64,000 bases of DNA from Gracilaria domingensis (taxonomy: Eukaryota; Rhodophyta; Florideophyceae; Gracilariales; Gracilariaceae): the NCBI GenBank assembly GCA_022539475.1, contig VCMS01000079.1:119091-183090 (forward strand), read 5' to 3'. Under the pieces are notes generated by a model. The model searched no databases and was not told where the DNA came from. It worked only from the letters and a program-made list of their open reading frames with translations. Numbering within the stretch: the stretch's first letter is position 1; each line of letters starts with the position of its first letter. Positions 20,058-30,351 of the stretch are shown here, in pieces. The position numbers and the translations under genes are program-made.

Positions 20058-21536
20058 TCAAACGGCGTCCTTGCTGTCAAAGCTCGAGCTCGAGCCTACA
20101 CCACCTTCGTCCACGGTTTCTTCAGGCCCGAGGGGCGCAAACAAGACGCTCTCATCACACGTTCGTTTTCTCAACCTCAATGTAATCCGTCCGCTGCGCT
20201 TCGCTTCCGGTATCTTATTTCCAGCGTTACACTGACCCCAGCACTGAGAAAGTCCGTCCACGGTGTTCACGGTTTGCATTTTTGTCCATTTAAATCGAGA
20301 GTACACCGTGATGATCAGCCCTAGTAAAAGCACGATGATCACCTCCGTGAGCCCAACAATGATCACTACCGCATCTAAAGCAGTGCGAGTCATCTCCTCT
20401 CCTGGAATGTTCACCGACACGTTGGTAGCTTCGGTGTACAAAGACATTCTGATTGCCAAGTCAAAGAATGAAGACGTGCCGACTATGGGAGCGGAGAATT
20501 GTCTAGCAATCACACCACCATTCACCCACATCCTTTCTTGAAATTCAAAGGTTGCAAGAAACGTGAACACTGGTTCACTTGTATTAACTTTGGATACAAG
20601 AGCGTCGTCCCCAGCATGAGTAGAGATAATGGTTGTATTTGTTGCAACATCCTTTGTATCCACAGTATAGAAATCGACCATATTTCCGGTCACGTTCTGA
20701 CAAACAAATGACCGTATTCGGTACAACTCTGAATCCCACGATCGTTTGGGAGCAGTTTGAATGATTGCACGCCACTGAAAACACTCCATATTGCTTTGAT
20801 TCCTCACGGTGACTTTCTTCACCTGCACTACCCTTTCATTGGGCTCAAACTGTACGTGAGGCCAAGGAGGAAAGAACTGGAAAGGGCCTTCGTCATAGTG
20901 TACCTCCATAGTGAGTGGAAGCGAATATACGGCAGCTATTTCACCGAGATTTGACTCAGTGACAGATGGTTGTACAAATGGTGGAAGAGTTTCAATACGT
21001 CGATATATGGGTTGCTCAGTGCCGCTGATGCATTGGACTCTTCTTCGGTCGTTGTCTAGGACAGAGATGTTTGCCGTTCTCGCGGTTAACCATCCGTTTT
21101 CATTCACATCAGCACATCGAAAGAAGATCTCCGTTGGCATCGCAATAGAATCCGCGGACGGGAATCCAGCGGTCTCATTCCCTAGAACATCGTACTCTTT
21201 TGGTTGCACAATGAATGCATCTTGCAAAGTCGTGGGAATCGATTGTCGTTCAGTTTCGCTGATGAATCTCGTCTCAAGATAGACCGGAATGACTATACAG
21301 ATGATTCTGAAAATGAACAGGAGAGCATGTGAGACTTGAGTGTGAAACAGACCTTCATTCCAGAGCGAGTAGTTGAAAGTTCTGACGCGAATGCTCTGTC
21401 CTTTTTTCGCGTGCCTTGCTACAAAGATTGAAGCTAGCTGGGAGGTGGAGTGCATGAGTACCGGAATGACAAGCAGCTCGAAGAAGAGAAAGACAAGAGC
21501 GGATACAGCACCAGTGCCTAAAGGAATGGTGAGCAT
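20058..21536 (-). CDS. Three-pass membrane protein with large ectodomain, tandem copy B
   Basis: The frame opens at 21701, but the first 55 codons are not conserved. The ATG at 21536 (MLTIPLGTGAVSALVFLFFE) aligns with the start of copy A and gives 492 aa. The layout is the same: TM near 8-30, TM near 70-90 (LLFIFRIICIVIPVYLE), a roughly 300-residue ectodomain with several NxS/T sites and paired cysteines, TM3 (VVIIVGLTEVIIVLLLGLII), and a tail with VNTVDGLSQCWGQC. The tail is longer than in copy A and ends in a Gly/Ser/Asp-rich stretch. The ectodomain has diverged far more than the membrane segments and the tail motif, consistent with relaxed or diversifying change outside the cell (inference). 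No introns. Function unknown. Confidence 0.72.
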   Translation of the reverse strand: MLTIPLGTGAVSALVFLFFELLVIPVLMHSTSQLASIFVARHAKKGQSIRVRTFNYSLWNEGLFHTQVSHALLFIFRIICIVIPVYLETRFISETERQSIPTTLQDAFIVQPKEYDVLGNETAGFPSADSIAMPTEIFFRCADVNENGWLTARTANISVLDNDRRRVQCISGTEQPIYRRIETLPPFVQPSVTESNLGEIAAVYSLPLTMEVHYDEGPFQFFPPWPHVQFEPNERVVQVKKVTVRNQSNMECFQWRAIIQTAPKRSWDSELYRIRSFVCQNVTGNMVDFYTVDTKDVATNTTIISTHAGDDALVSKVNTSEPVFTFLATFEFQERMWVNGGVIARQFSAPIVGTSSFFDLAIRMSLYTEATNVSVNIPGEEMTRTALDAVVIIVGLTEVIIVLLLGLIITVYSRFKWTKMQTVNTVDGLSQCWGQCNAGNKIPEAKRSGRITLRLRKRTCDESVLFAPLGPEETVDEGGVGSSSSFDSKDAV

Positions 21537-21755
21537 TTTGTTAGTTGTTGGTAGCGTCTGAGAAAACGGTGAACGAAGGGAATGGGGCTTGACCGTATCT
21601 GCTAAGGTAGGGGAAAGCGCCACGGTAGAGGAGCGATAGCCGTTTTCAATGCTGACGTGTGAGAGCGCGTGTGTGGCACGCCACCAAAACCGCGAGCACA
21701 CGAAAGAATATGAACCCCGGTGAGCGGCCGTCTACACTGTAGACTCTACAGTCAA

Positions 21756-21780
21756 CGGTACGTGTGCCACACACGTGCCG
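21756..21780. repeat. Imperfect short inverted repeat
   Basis: CGGTACGTGTG and CACACGTGCCG form 11-nt arms with one mismatch and a 3-nt loop. Two overlapping 7-nt palindromes (GTCTACACTGTAGAC and CTGTAGACTCTACAG) lie just before it, about 195 nt upstream of copy B. Confidence 0.5.
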
Positions 21781-22103
21781 ATCTTCGTGGCGAGCACGAA
21801 TAATAGGTGTTGCGTTGGACACGTTGCCATAGCAAACGTTCGCTCCAAGCAATAAGATCTCGCTCTTCCACACTTTCTTGTCATCTTCGCTTTGAGAGGA
21901 AGTTCAGAGCAAAAACTACCGTACCAAAGAGGAATAAAGGGCTAGCCCTCTCGCCTTCGAAACTTAAACATCAAATCGGGTCGACATCTCCGTATCTGCT
22001 TCGTGTGTGCGCCCATGAGAACACTCAAAAACAGCGATGTACATAAACACAGATATATCAAGAAACCTCAATACTCTGTCATATTTATTGCCGCTTTCAC
22101 TTT

Positions 22104-22568
22104 TCATTCGCACCTGCACAACCAATTTGAACGCACAGCATGAGTGCAAACGTCGTAGAAGCAGCTTGAAGGACTACGATAGTAGCCAAGACTGTCTCCC
22201 CTTTGACATCTTCCCCTGTAGTCTCGAAGACGTTCTTCGTTCACATCACACCTACAATTGACATTTAAGAACCACATGTACCTTGTCGGGGAGGAATCTT
22301 GGCAACATGTTTTACACTTAGACTCGAACATACCATTCTCCATTCCAACTTGACCAAGGAAAAAATCAAACCTATTCAAGTTTTGTTGGATGATATCAGT
22401 TATTCCATCATGTCTTGCTTCTGGTATCAAGTTTCCTACCGTTCTCGCGCTTGTCTCAATGGATGAAAACTGTTCCGAACGCTTGGAAGAGCTACCGACG
22501 TGCCTTCCATCTACAAAGTATGCACAAACGACAAGAATGATCGACAGAGCATGCAAAACTTTGGTCAT
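22104..22568 (-). CDS. Small secreted cysteine-rich protein, tandem copy 1
   Basis: 154 aa from the ATG at 22568 (MTKVLHALSIILVVCAYFVDG), which opens a signal peptide; the frame continues 12 codons further upstream without an ATG. A polar pro-region follows to about residue 70. A conserved cysteine domain then fills the last 75 residues: GMENGMFESKCKTCCQDSSP, WFLNVNCRCDV, YRGRCQRGDSLGYY, CFYDVC and a final WLCRC. The cysteine pattern is C-x2-CC, C-x-C, C, C-x4-C, C-x-C (ten cysteines, all even-numbered for disulphides). It is shared almost exactly with the next gene at 24165-24692. I know no named family with this pattern. A secreted signalling, defence or matrix peptide is possible but unproven. 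A TATATATC sequence lies about 40 nt before the ATG on the minus strand. Confidence 0.72.
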   Translation of the reverse strand: MTKVLHALSIILVVCAYFVDGRHVGSSSKRSEQFSSIETSARTVGNLIPEARHDGITDIIQQNLNRFDFFLGQVGMENGMFESKCKTCCQDSSPTRYMWFLNVNCRCDVNEERLRDYRGRCQRGDSLGYYRSPSSCFYDVCTHAVRSNWLCRCE

Positions 22569-24164
22569 GGTTATAGTGAGTTCCTCGTCAAAGAAAGGTA
22601 TCAAAGATATATAGACATGTGCAAGCCGATTTTCGCCGGAGAAGTTGAGTCCAGGAGAAAATGAGGAACAGCTTGATGAGTTCGACCTCTTTAAATGTCG
22701 TCGAATCTCCCTTCAGCAGTCGAATCTACAGTACTAGATTTGACTAAATGTTGGTAGATCCGAGCGATCCGAAATGCACACAATATAACATTCTGAGATA
22801 CTGCTATCCGGCATTGCCAGAATTACACACGGACCATGCATGCTTTCCATGCATTGCAATCTTAGAAGGAAAAAAATGTTGAAAGAATTCCAATGCTATG
22901 AGGTTGTACGGTCCAGTTTGACCTCAATCTTAAGAGGGCGACGGGCTAGACCTCGATAGCCCTTATCAGAAGCGGAGAAGCGGAAATATGGTCTCTCTTC
23001 ATGGCACTGTTTCGTTTTGATGACAGTATCTAAAACAGTTCAAGCCAAATTGACGTTACTGAGGTTACCACGCTAAAAAGGGGTGCCCTTCTAGTTTTTG
23101 ACGACATGCGAAAATGACTAAAGAATGAAAGAACACGGTAAACAATCAAGTATTTATCAAATTCAACCTGTGTGACCCACCTGGATCACAAGATATCTGA
23201 AAATGGACTTCGTGTTGCATTTGCATGTTTTTGAGCCAATTGTTCTGTGTCCATCGAAATCCCCTCCTCTAAAGACGCACAGCACGACATGAGGGGTATG
23301 AAGGACGTTTTTGTTCGATGAGGCCGTGGCCTAATGCCACCAACTTCTTTAAGCAGACGCTGCCTGGGTGGGCATTAACGCAATCAGATCAAAAATTCAA
23401 ACAAGATGTAAACATCAGCCTCCATCAAGGCTCGTCATCAAAGGGGGTAACGGGGATCCAGCACGTCGCTGATGCACAATTTGCGGTGCACAAATCCATC
23501 CCTGACTTTCACAGTTTCTGTTAAGCCAAAGAAGCGAGATATCCACTGGTCGCTTGTCTAAACCATTACCCGAGGCAAGATGGCTGCTCAATTTAATGGT
23601 GGGCACTCTACATCAAAGCTATGAAATATGTTTCTAAATCTTACATCTCTACTTCGCATAATCTGGGTGGGTTGCGGATCCTTTCGATGTCGCTGTCTAG
23701 TTGCCTTGGGAAGCAGATGAAAATGTCGCAATAAGAGTTTAAGTGACACTCGAAGTTTCGCACCTCCATGTTTCTTCTCTTCATCATTTTGCTTCTTCTG
23801 TTGATAAGAAGAAAAAGCGGTGTATTTGTTTTTGTGGAACAAAAGTGAAACGAGATTGCAACAACGTCGTCCCATGCCTCGCTGCGAACTTTTTGCGTTT
23901 GGCAAACTTTCCCTCTGCTGCTAGAACATCCGTCATAAGCATGATCTAACGTATCGCACCTCTCGGTATTGCAATATGTTTCATTGTCCACGAGAAAAAA
24001 GCTGTCGTTGCACATGAGCTGGCCTTTCTGCTTTCTTTACCTGTCCTCATGTATATGCATCATTCGATCAAACGTTAGAACAGAAGAAGGTAAAAACATC
24101 TCGAAAGACTAGTATGCAAGAAATTCTGCGGAGCACCTTTTATCATGAATACATTTTGCCGTAA
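22569..24164. other. Intergenic between cysteine-rich paralogs
   Basis: No third copy of the cysteine-rich gene is visible. Frames at 23641-24015 (minus) and 23743-23949 (plus) contain scattered cysteines but lack the conserved GDSLGY block. Confidence 0.5.
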
Positions 24165-24692
24165 CTAGTCGGAACATCGGCAAATCGGATTTAAACGAAT
24201 CGCAAAATTACAAACGTCGAAGAAACACATTGTGGGAGCGTGGGCGTAGCCAAGACTATCCCCTCTTTGGCATCTTCCGCTATAGTTCCTTAGACGTTGT
24301 TCGATAACATCACAACTACATGCAGTAGTTAAGAACCATAAACGCCTTGATGGAGAAGATTCTCGACAACATCTCCTGCACTTTTCCTTGAACGTACCGT
24401 TTTCAATCCCAACTACACCATAAAAACTATTACTTGGATTCAAGTTAGCAGTTCTTAATCTCGACAGCGCTGAAACTTGATACGTTTCATGTTCGTCAGT
24501 GATCGGTACTCGTCTGCCGCGTCCAAAGCGTGGTCGAAGACCCTCACCTGGTCCCAAGCGATGAATAAATTCCTGACGATCCATAGCGGGAGCAGTCAAG
24601 TGTCTCGAACGCTTTCCAACCATAACAGCGAGTGTTCTATCCACCGAAAGCACGCCAAGAAAGGCTAACAGTGCAAGCCACACACAAACCAT
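24165..24692 (-). CDS. Small secreted cysteine-rich protein, tandem copy 2
   Basis: 175 aa starting with a signal peptide (MVCVWLALLAFLGVLSVDRTLA). The pro-region is basic and holds dibasic or polybasic sites (GKRSRH, RFGRGRR) that resemble propeptide processing sites. The C-terminal domain matches copy 1: VGIENGTFKEKCRRCCRESS, WFLTTACSCDV, EQRLRNYSGRCQRGDSLGY, CFFDVC and CRCSD. Block-by-block identity in this domain is above half, while the pro-regions are unrelated. The family is unknown. The pair is adjacent to the paired membrane proteins, on the same strand. Confidence 0.72.
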   Translation of the reverse strand: MVCVWLALLAFLGVLSVDRTLAVMVGKRSRHLTAPAMDRQEFIHRLGPGEGLRPRFGRGRRVPITDEHETYQVSALSRLRTANLNPSNSFYGVVGIENGTFKEKCRRCCRESSPSRRLWFLTTACSCDVIEQRLRNYSGRCQRGDSLGYAHAPTMCFFDVCNFAIRLNPICRCSD

Positions 24693-25917
24693 AGTGCTTT
24701 GTAATCGGAGACGAAATCAAGCGTTTCCCAGAAATAATGATAGGAGTCTTAATGGCGCTTTAAGATTTGAAGAAGAAATCGACTGGGCAAGGCGATCACG
24801 AACTGGACAGAGCTCGAAAGGTCGCTTTCTTATGTGCCCTTGAGGTCTCTTGAGTGTAACTTTGTTGAATGTTCCAATAGCCTTACTTCACAACATATTA
24901 CGCGATGATGTTCGACGCGCTTCAAGCATGAGATGAAAGCTTCCCATGCACTTCAAAACTTGCACGATGCGCCATTGCTGTTCTAAAGTGCGACCTGCGC
25001 TGCTTCTACTTTCACTCTATTCTGCCGACTTCGGGGGAATGGAAACCGCACCTATTTGACATCATGTGCATAGACTTGGCACTCATTTTGTTGCATTCAA
25101 TCTACTTTAGAGGACGAAATGTTTCAAAGTAGACGCAAATCTGTTACGCAGATTACAACTTATATCCCTTTAGCATTCATACCCTGTTCCTCAATCGAAA
25201 GTACATAATGCTATGGAAGGGTACAGAGATAACAAACGAGTGTAACCTACATGATTATTACCAAATTCAACTTCTCGATAAGGCAAATGAACTTTGCCCC
25301 AGAAGATAAAAGCGAATTCTTTTCATATGCAGTTCTTGCTGGACTTGTTGTAGAAGTCCTCGCCGGAATTCCCTTCTCTCCACGAGATCTCGTCATCAAT
25401 GGGAAAACAGTTTGTTCGGGGTCAAAATGACGGTATGAGAGTATGTACTCTCTTAAGAGCGGCGGCTAATCTTACCTGATATTGTTTCAGGGTTGAGCCA
25501 GCACGCGACGAGCGCCTTGCTGAAACACAAACTTACCGAAACAAAGAGGACAAATGCCTCCCCGCAGAAGATCAGAAACCCTCGTGACTGCTTCTATATT
25601 GTACTTTGCAACCTAGAGGGCCAAGTGAATGGAAGCCGCGCGTAGGCGACAAATGAATTGCACGCTGGTTGCTGCCAGTGTAGCTCCGCACAAGATGACA
25701 GCAGGAGGGCTCCCAACTCGTGAGCGGCTCACGACAACCGAAGGTTGTACCAACGGTGCGATGGTGTCGGTACCACCACAGCGCCCATTACGTGTCTGAC
25801 AGACGCGACTGCCGAGAGTGCTACCGAAGGGCTACCTAGTAGGAGCGCGCCAGCGATGAAGACTCGACGCGCTTTCCGCAAGCGAGCGCGCGTGTGGGAC
25901 GCGTGCCAACCACCCTG
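24693..25917. other. Intergenic, no supported gene
   Basis: This is the shared upstream space between the minus-strand secreted gene and the plus-strand gene at 26056. No gene or element is recognised. Confidence 0.5.
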
Positions 25918-25926
25918 TATTTAAAT
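25918..25926 (+). promoter_or_regulatory. TATA-like box of the 26056 gene
   Basis: TATTTAAAT, 130 nt upstream of the ATG at 26056. Confidence 0.45.
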
Positions 25927-26055
25927 CGAGCGCTCTGCTTTTCGTTCGGCCCGACCCCATCGCGCCCATCTTCATCTGCTTGTGCATCCTTTTCCTACAA
26001 CTCCTAGCTTGAGCATACCAATCTTGCGCCTTCTCCCATCCCCTCAATCTTCGCC

Positions 26056-27363
26056 ATGTGTCACACTCCGCAAGCTTCGTTGGACGAACAACCGCTCCTC
26101 ATTGTCAGGGACTACTGTCCCTCCCTGCACCACTCCAGCAGCAGCGAACCGCCAGAGAGCACCGATGATGACAAGTACCAGTTCCAGCCCGTCAGACCCT
26201 GCCCCTTTGCCGACGTCCCAAAGCGCTCTAAGCTCGGACGTCCTCACAAAATCCGACATGCCGACGGTCTGCACAAGGAATGTCCGCTCATCACCAAGGT
26301 TGAATCACCCGTCAAGCTGCGCAGCTGGTCCATCAACGGGCCGGACGAGTCGGTTGATCCCAGTGCCCGCTTTCCGATCGTGTACGAGGACGATCACATC
26401 ACTGTGCGCATGAAGGACACCGAACTGCTTCGCACGCAATGGGAGCTTCTCAACATGCGGCCGGGGTACAAGGCACGCATCGGAAAGATCTCGCCGTTGC
26501 AGAAGAGCAACATCAAACCGATGGAAGCTCCTCGCGTCGTGCAGCCGGACCCGCGTCGCGGCAAGCGTTTCAGTATTTCCAAGTCGCAGGTGATCCGCGT
26601 CGACGAAATGCTTCATGCGGCAGCGCGCTTTGTGGAAGAACCTTCCGATCTGTCTGATTCTTCTCATGACAGTGAGGAAAAGCTGGATTTCACCTTCCAG
26701 TCATCTTCGGACAGTTCCGATTCGTCGCGGGTCAACTTTTGCCTTCGTTCCAGCAACGAACACTCTTCTGGGTCGGAGGAGTGTCGGGAAGACGAGGGTG
26801 ACGACCGCAGTGAGCAGGTTCTCACATTGACGCGGCGGGTGGCGCAGCTGACCGCTCTCACCATTTCTCTTGAGCAAGAGCTTAGCAAAAGTGAAAGTGA
26901 AAAGAAGCAGTTGCAACAGCAGCTTCAAGCGCTTCATACCGCCGGCGCCGTTTGCTGTGAAGCGCCCACTTCACCCAGAGGCCCTGGGACGAACGCCGAA
27001 GCCAGCACGGAAACGGTGTCGAAGCGACGCAGCTCAAGGAGGAAGTTCATGGTGAGGGAGGACGAGAGACTGAGGTTGGAGCTGATGGAAGAGAGGCAGC
27101 GCACGGCGCACATGCAAGAGGAGAACGGGCGGCTGTTGGCCGTGATTCTGAGGCTCAAGGGGGAGATGGAACTGGAGCATGATCTCAAGATGAGGATGGA
27201 AGAGAAGGCGGTTGGCGAGAGGAATGGAGGACGGAGTCAGCGCTGTTGGAACAGTACAGCATCTTCAAACGGCTCCAGCGGGTCGAGAAGAAAGGTAGCG
27301 CAATGGCGGAGATGGATGTTTGGCAAAAGCAAAAGTTACATGAAGAAGAAGGGTCCGTCATAA
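26056..27363 (+). CDS. Acidic coiled-coil protein, 3' end apparently frameshifted
   Basis: The frame encodes 435 aa of no recognised family. Residues 1-185 are polar with a possible small domain (FPIVYEDDHITVRMKDTELL, LNMRPGYKARIGKISP). Residues 190-245 are Ser/Asp/Glu-rich, and residues 255-295 form a coiled coil (LTLTRRVAQLTALTISLEQE). A second coil spans about 330-385 (EDERLRLELMEERQRT, HDLKMRMEEKA). After residue about 387 the frame turns Ser/Gly/Arg-rich and stops at 27363. In the third frame the same bases continue a helical, heptad-like protein (ESALLEQYSIFKRLQRVEKK, VDRLYGRLSLIQERLEKKM) as far as about 27430-27480. This points to a one-base shift or a missed intron near 27200-27230. 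The true C-terminus is therefore probably the alternative frame. Confidence 0.6.
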   Translation: MCHTPQASLDEQPLLIVRDYCPSLHHSSSSEPPESTDDDKYQFQPVRPCPFADVPKRSKLGRPHKIRHADGLHKECPLITKVESPVKLRSWSINGPDESVDPSARFPIVYEDDHITVRMKDTELLRTQWELLNMRPGYKARIGKISPLQKSNIKPMEAPRVVQPDPRRGKRFSISKSQVIRVDEMLHAAARFVEEPSDLSDSSHDSEEKLDFTFQSSSDSSDSSRVNFCLRSSNEHSSGSEECREDEGDDRSEQVLTLTRRVAQLTALTISLEQELSKSESEKKQLQQQLQALHTAGAVCCEAPTSPRGPGTNAEASTETVSKRRSSRRKFMVREDERLRLELMEERQRTAHMQEENGRLLAVILRLKGEMELEHDLKMRMEEKAVGERNGGRSQRCWNSTASSNGSSGSRRKVAQWRRWMFGKSKSYMKKKGPS

Positions 27364-27635
27364 CTGTGGATAGGCTCTATGGGAGGCTGTCGCTTATCCA
27401 GGAACGTCTCGAGAAGAAGATGCATTTTGTTTTCGTGGATCGTGTAAATTCGAGTGTTGACCAAAGATATGACATTAAATTTTTTCCGATTTCGAGCGCG
27501 CTGCTTTGGCACGCGTCGCACACGAGCACGATGGCAATTTTATCAAACCAATCGCGGCACGCCACGTATTGCACGAGAGTCAAAAGAGCTTCGAGCTCTC
27601 TTGAGCGCGGGCAACAGCATTACCGAACTCTCTAG

Positions 27636-28134
27636 CAAAGAACAACGACGCAAACGTGAACATGTCCAAATGTTTGTTCGGTGCAAATGCACTTACAATG
27701 AAGCTCATCTTGATCAATCATTGCTGAAAACATTCGTTCCAGGACTTGGCAAGAAGTTCACGCTAGCGACGAACCTACATTTAATCAATGAATTTCGATT
27801 GCATGTCTCGCTGTGACTGGTGCTCGCGATCAATACTGTGCATATCACAGAACCGTTTTTGACGCTTTTCACACATATTCTGCTCAAAATCTCGCGTTCG
27901 AAGCCGAAAGTGTACAATTCTTGTCTGCAATTTGAAGTAAATTCTACGTTCTCAATGTGTTGTCAAGAATGCATTATGAAATACGCTTTTCATTCCTCAT
28001 CTGCATGACATGCATTGTCTTCCTTCCCTCTTTCTTGGCGAGACGAGATGCGACAAAATTCATCACTACGGGAGAGCATTTTGCTCTCCTCTGCAGCCAG
28101 AATTTGTTCGCCTCTCCCAAACGTTTTCAAGCAG
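27636..28134. other. Intergenic, no supported gene
   Basis: No gene is seen. This is the upstream region of the 28486 gene. Confidence 0.5.
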
Positions 28135-28142
28135 TATAAATA
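28135..28142 (+). promoter_or_regulatory. TATA box upstream of the 28486 gene
   Basis: TATAAATA, 351 nt before the ATG at 28486. The distance implies a long leader or a 5' UTR intron. The box is identical to that of the 13401 gene. Confidence 0.4.
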
Positions 28143-28485
28143 CCGTCACAAACGCAGCCCAAGCTCCTAATCCATCCGCCTCATCCTATCGCTCACGAAA
28201 GTGTGTTAAGTCTGTCCTCAACGTCATCGGCGATTCGAATCTCTTTTCTTTGATACTTCTGCCAGTGTGGATAATTGACAGCGTCTCTCAAAAACATCCA
28301 CTTTGTTCAAGTGCGTCTCGTGTTTTGAAGCTTCGTTTTTCTTGGATAATATTTTTGGCATCTGTTGCATCTTCCGTGTTGTTGCGGGAAACTTGCATTT
28401 GTGTTTTAGTGTTTCTGTCTTGCGCAGTTGGCTTCAAAGGTTTTAAATCTCTCTCATTTCCTAGATTCTGTTAGGAGAAGTAATC

Positions 28486-29427
28486 ATGTGTAACCGTTTC
28501 ATCAGCATCTTGGGCCGTTCCTTGATATGTGGCGCTGTCGGAGCTGCATGGCCTTTACTGAATCTTATCAAAATTGGAAAACAAAACAAGAATTTGAACC
28601 AGGACGTTATTGGAATACAATCTCGTCTACAAACTTGTCAAGAAGAGAAGGACCAATGCGAACAAGATTTGAATGAGGCTCTGATGTCGATAAACACGTT
28701 GGAAAAAGAGGTGAAGGAGCTAAAGCTGCAGAAGAAGGAAGTTGAAGAAACGAAAGAGCGATTGTCCGGTAACACCAAGGAATTAAAAGATTCTTTGACT
28801 ACCATGGAACGTCAGCTCTTTGTGTCACGTCAGAATGAAGAATTGCAACAGAAAACAATTCAAGATTTTATTCGAAGAGAGCAAGAAGCTGGAAGCATGA
28901 CGATCGGAGCAGAACCGAGAGAAGAGAATTTGGACTTGAAATCTCTTGTCGCCAACCTTGAGAAGAAAGCGATTAGCACCGCAGATAACGATCTGGTGCA
29001 ATATGGAGACAAGGCAAAAGCCAAAAGCGCGGGAGTATCAGAAACTGATGCGAGCGCAAGTCATCCTGAATCTCGTCTTCCGTTGGAACACCTTCGCAGC
29101 GTAGGGTCTGTGGAAAACTCCAAAGAATCCCGTATAGAATGCGACGAATCTTTGGACCCTGAAAGCAACCCATCAAAGACGCCCATGAGAGTCAAAAAGC
29201 GGCGAGGGAATCGTACGACCCAGAGGGGTAAACTTTCAGGGCCAAAGAGCCAGCCCGGTAGAAGAAATGAAAATGTTGCTCTTGCAAATACCAGTGGAGG
29301 AGGGAAGCGCAAAAACGCTACGCAAGGTGTTCGGAGAAGGAGAAAACGAATGTCTGTCGAAGAACTTCTGGATTCCGAGCTTCATGAGTATTTTGCAAGA
29401 GAACCGGACTGTCGGCGTTCTTGGTAA
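28486..29427 (+). CDS. N-terminally anchored coiled-coil protein with basic tail
   Basis: 313 aa. The N-terminus (LGRSLICGAVGAAWPLLNLI, about 9-28) is a short hydrophobic segment like that of the 13401 protein. Residues 30-135 are a strong coiled coil (IQSRLQTCQEEKDQCEQDL, LEKEVKELKLQKKEVEETKE). The middle is polar, and the last 90 residues are very basic (VKKRRGNRTTQRGKLSG, RRRRKR). The extreme C-terminus, RMSVEELLDSELHEYF, resembles the helical UAP56-binding motif that closes ALYREF/FoP-type mRNA export adaptors (loosely 'S.EELD.ELD.Y'). That is a suggestive similarity, not proof. The same anchor-coil layout as 13401 and 39808 suggests a loose family, but sequence identity is low. Confidence 0.65.
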   Translation: MCNRFISILGRSLICGAVGAAWPLLNLIKIGKQNKNLNQDVIGIQSRLQTCQEEKDQCEQDLNEALMSINTLEKEVKELKLQKKEVEETKERLSGNTKELKDSLTTMERQLFVSRQNEELQQKTIQDFIRREQEAGSMTIGAEPREENLDLKSLVANLEKKAISTADNDLVQYGDKAKAKSAGVSETDASASHPESRLPLEHLRSVGSVENSKESRIECDESLDPESNPSKTPMRVKKRRGNRTTQRGKLSGPKSQPGRRNENVALANTSGGGKRKNATQGVRRRRKRMSVEELLDSELHEYFAREPDCRRSW

Positions 29428-30351
29428 AGAGTTTGGAAGCGGATGAAGATAAAGATGGGGGTGTGTCCGGGGGTTTTACGGACGTACTGCGATTAATACT
29501 GTTGTAGGAAGTCTTCACCAGTGAACGAGGTTAAGTTAGTAGTTAGTTCGTTTTTGAATATAAGAGTGAAACGAAAATCGCTTGTTGAAAGCCATATGCT
29601 TAATGGAATGTGTGCTTGTCCATAGCTCCGCGTCAAATTCGAGTCCAAGCAAGACACTTTTCAATGCAAAGAACTGCACAGTGTCACCTTAGAAACGAAT
29701 CTTGCATCTCAGACTTCAATGTTCAGCGCGAATTCCAGGAGCCCATTGTTGCAATACAGAATTTCATTGAATTGTACTAGAGTCTCAGAGTCTGTTTCAC
29801 ATCCACAAAGAATGTGTGGAGTCGGGGTACTATGGCAGGTGATAATATTCGCCGATTGTTGAAATAAGATATTCTGGGTGACAGTGATAGTTTCATTCGG
29901 TACCGAAACTCCGAACGGGTTCTTCAAGCGGTTGGATTGCAAGTTGTGGAAAGGATGTCGGCAAAGCATTATTCACAGGTAGCCGTTTAGATTTACCCAA
30001 TCTGAGAAGAGAGAAGAATGCTCAAAGCCCATCATCATGATTTTTTGTCAGTATAGTGAATGCTTTCCGTTGCATCAGCGTTTCATCGCTCACAATTCGC
30101 GACTTCGGTGGACGAGCAACCACCACTCGCGGCGGCGATGTCACTCCACACTATTTTGGTGGTCACGGTGCAATCCGAAAACCGGCCTATGTCGAAGAGG
30201 ATCTTGTCGTCAACGACGTCAGGGGGAAAAGATGAACATTTCATTCATCTTTCGGAATACTAGCAACGAATAACAGCGACAATGCATCACCTTTCCGTTT
30301 CTGAGTACCGTAATGTGTGTCGTTTCTAGAAAATAAGAGATGAATTGGTGA
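29428..30351. other. Intergenic, no supported gene
   Basis: Short frames only; nothing recognised. Confidence 0.5.
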
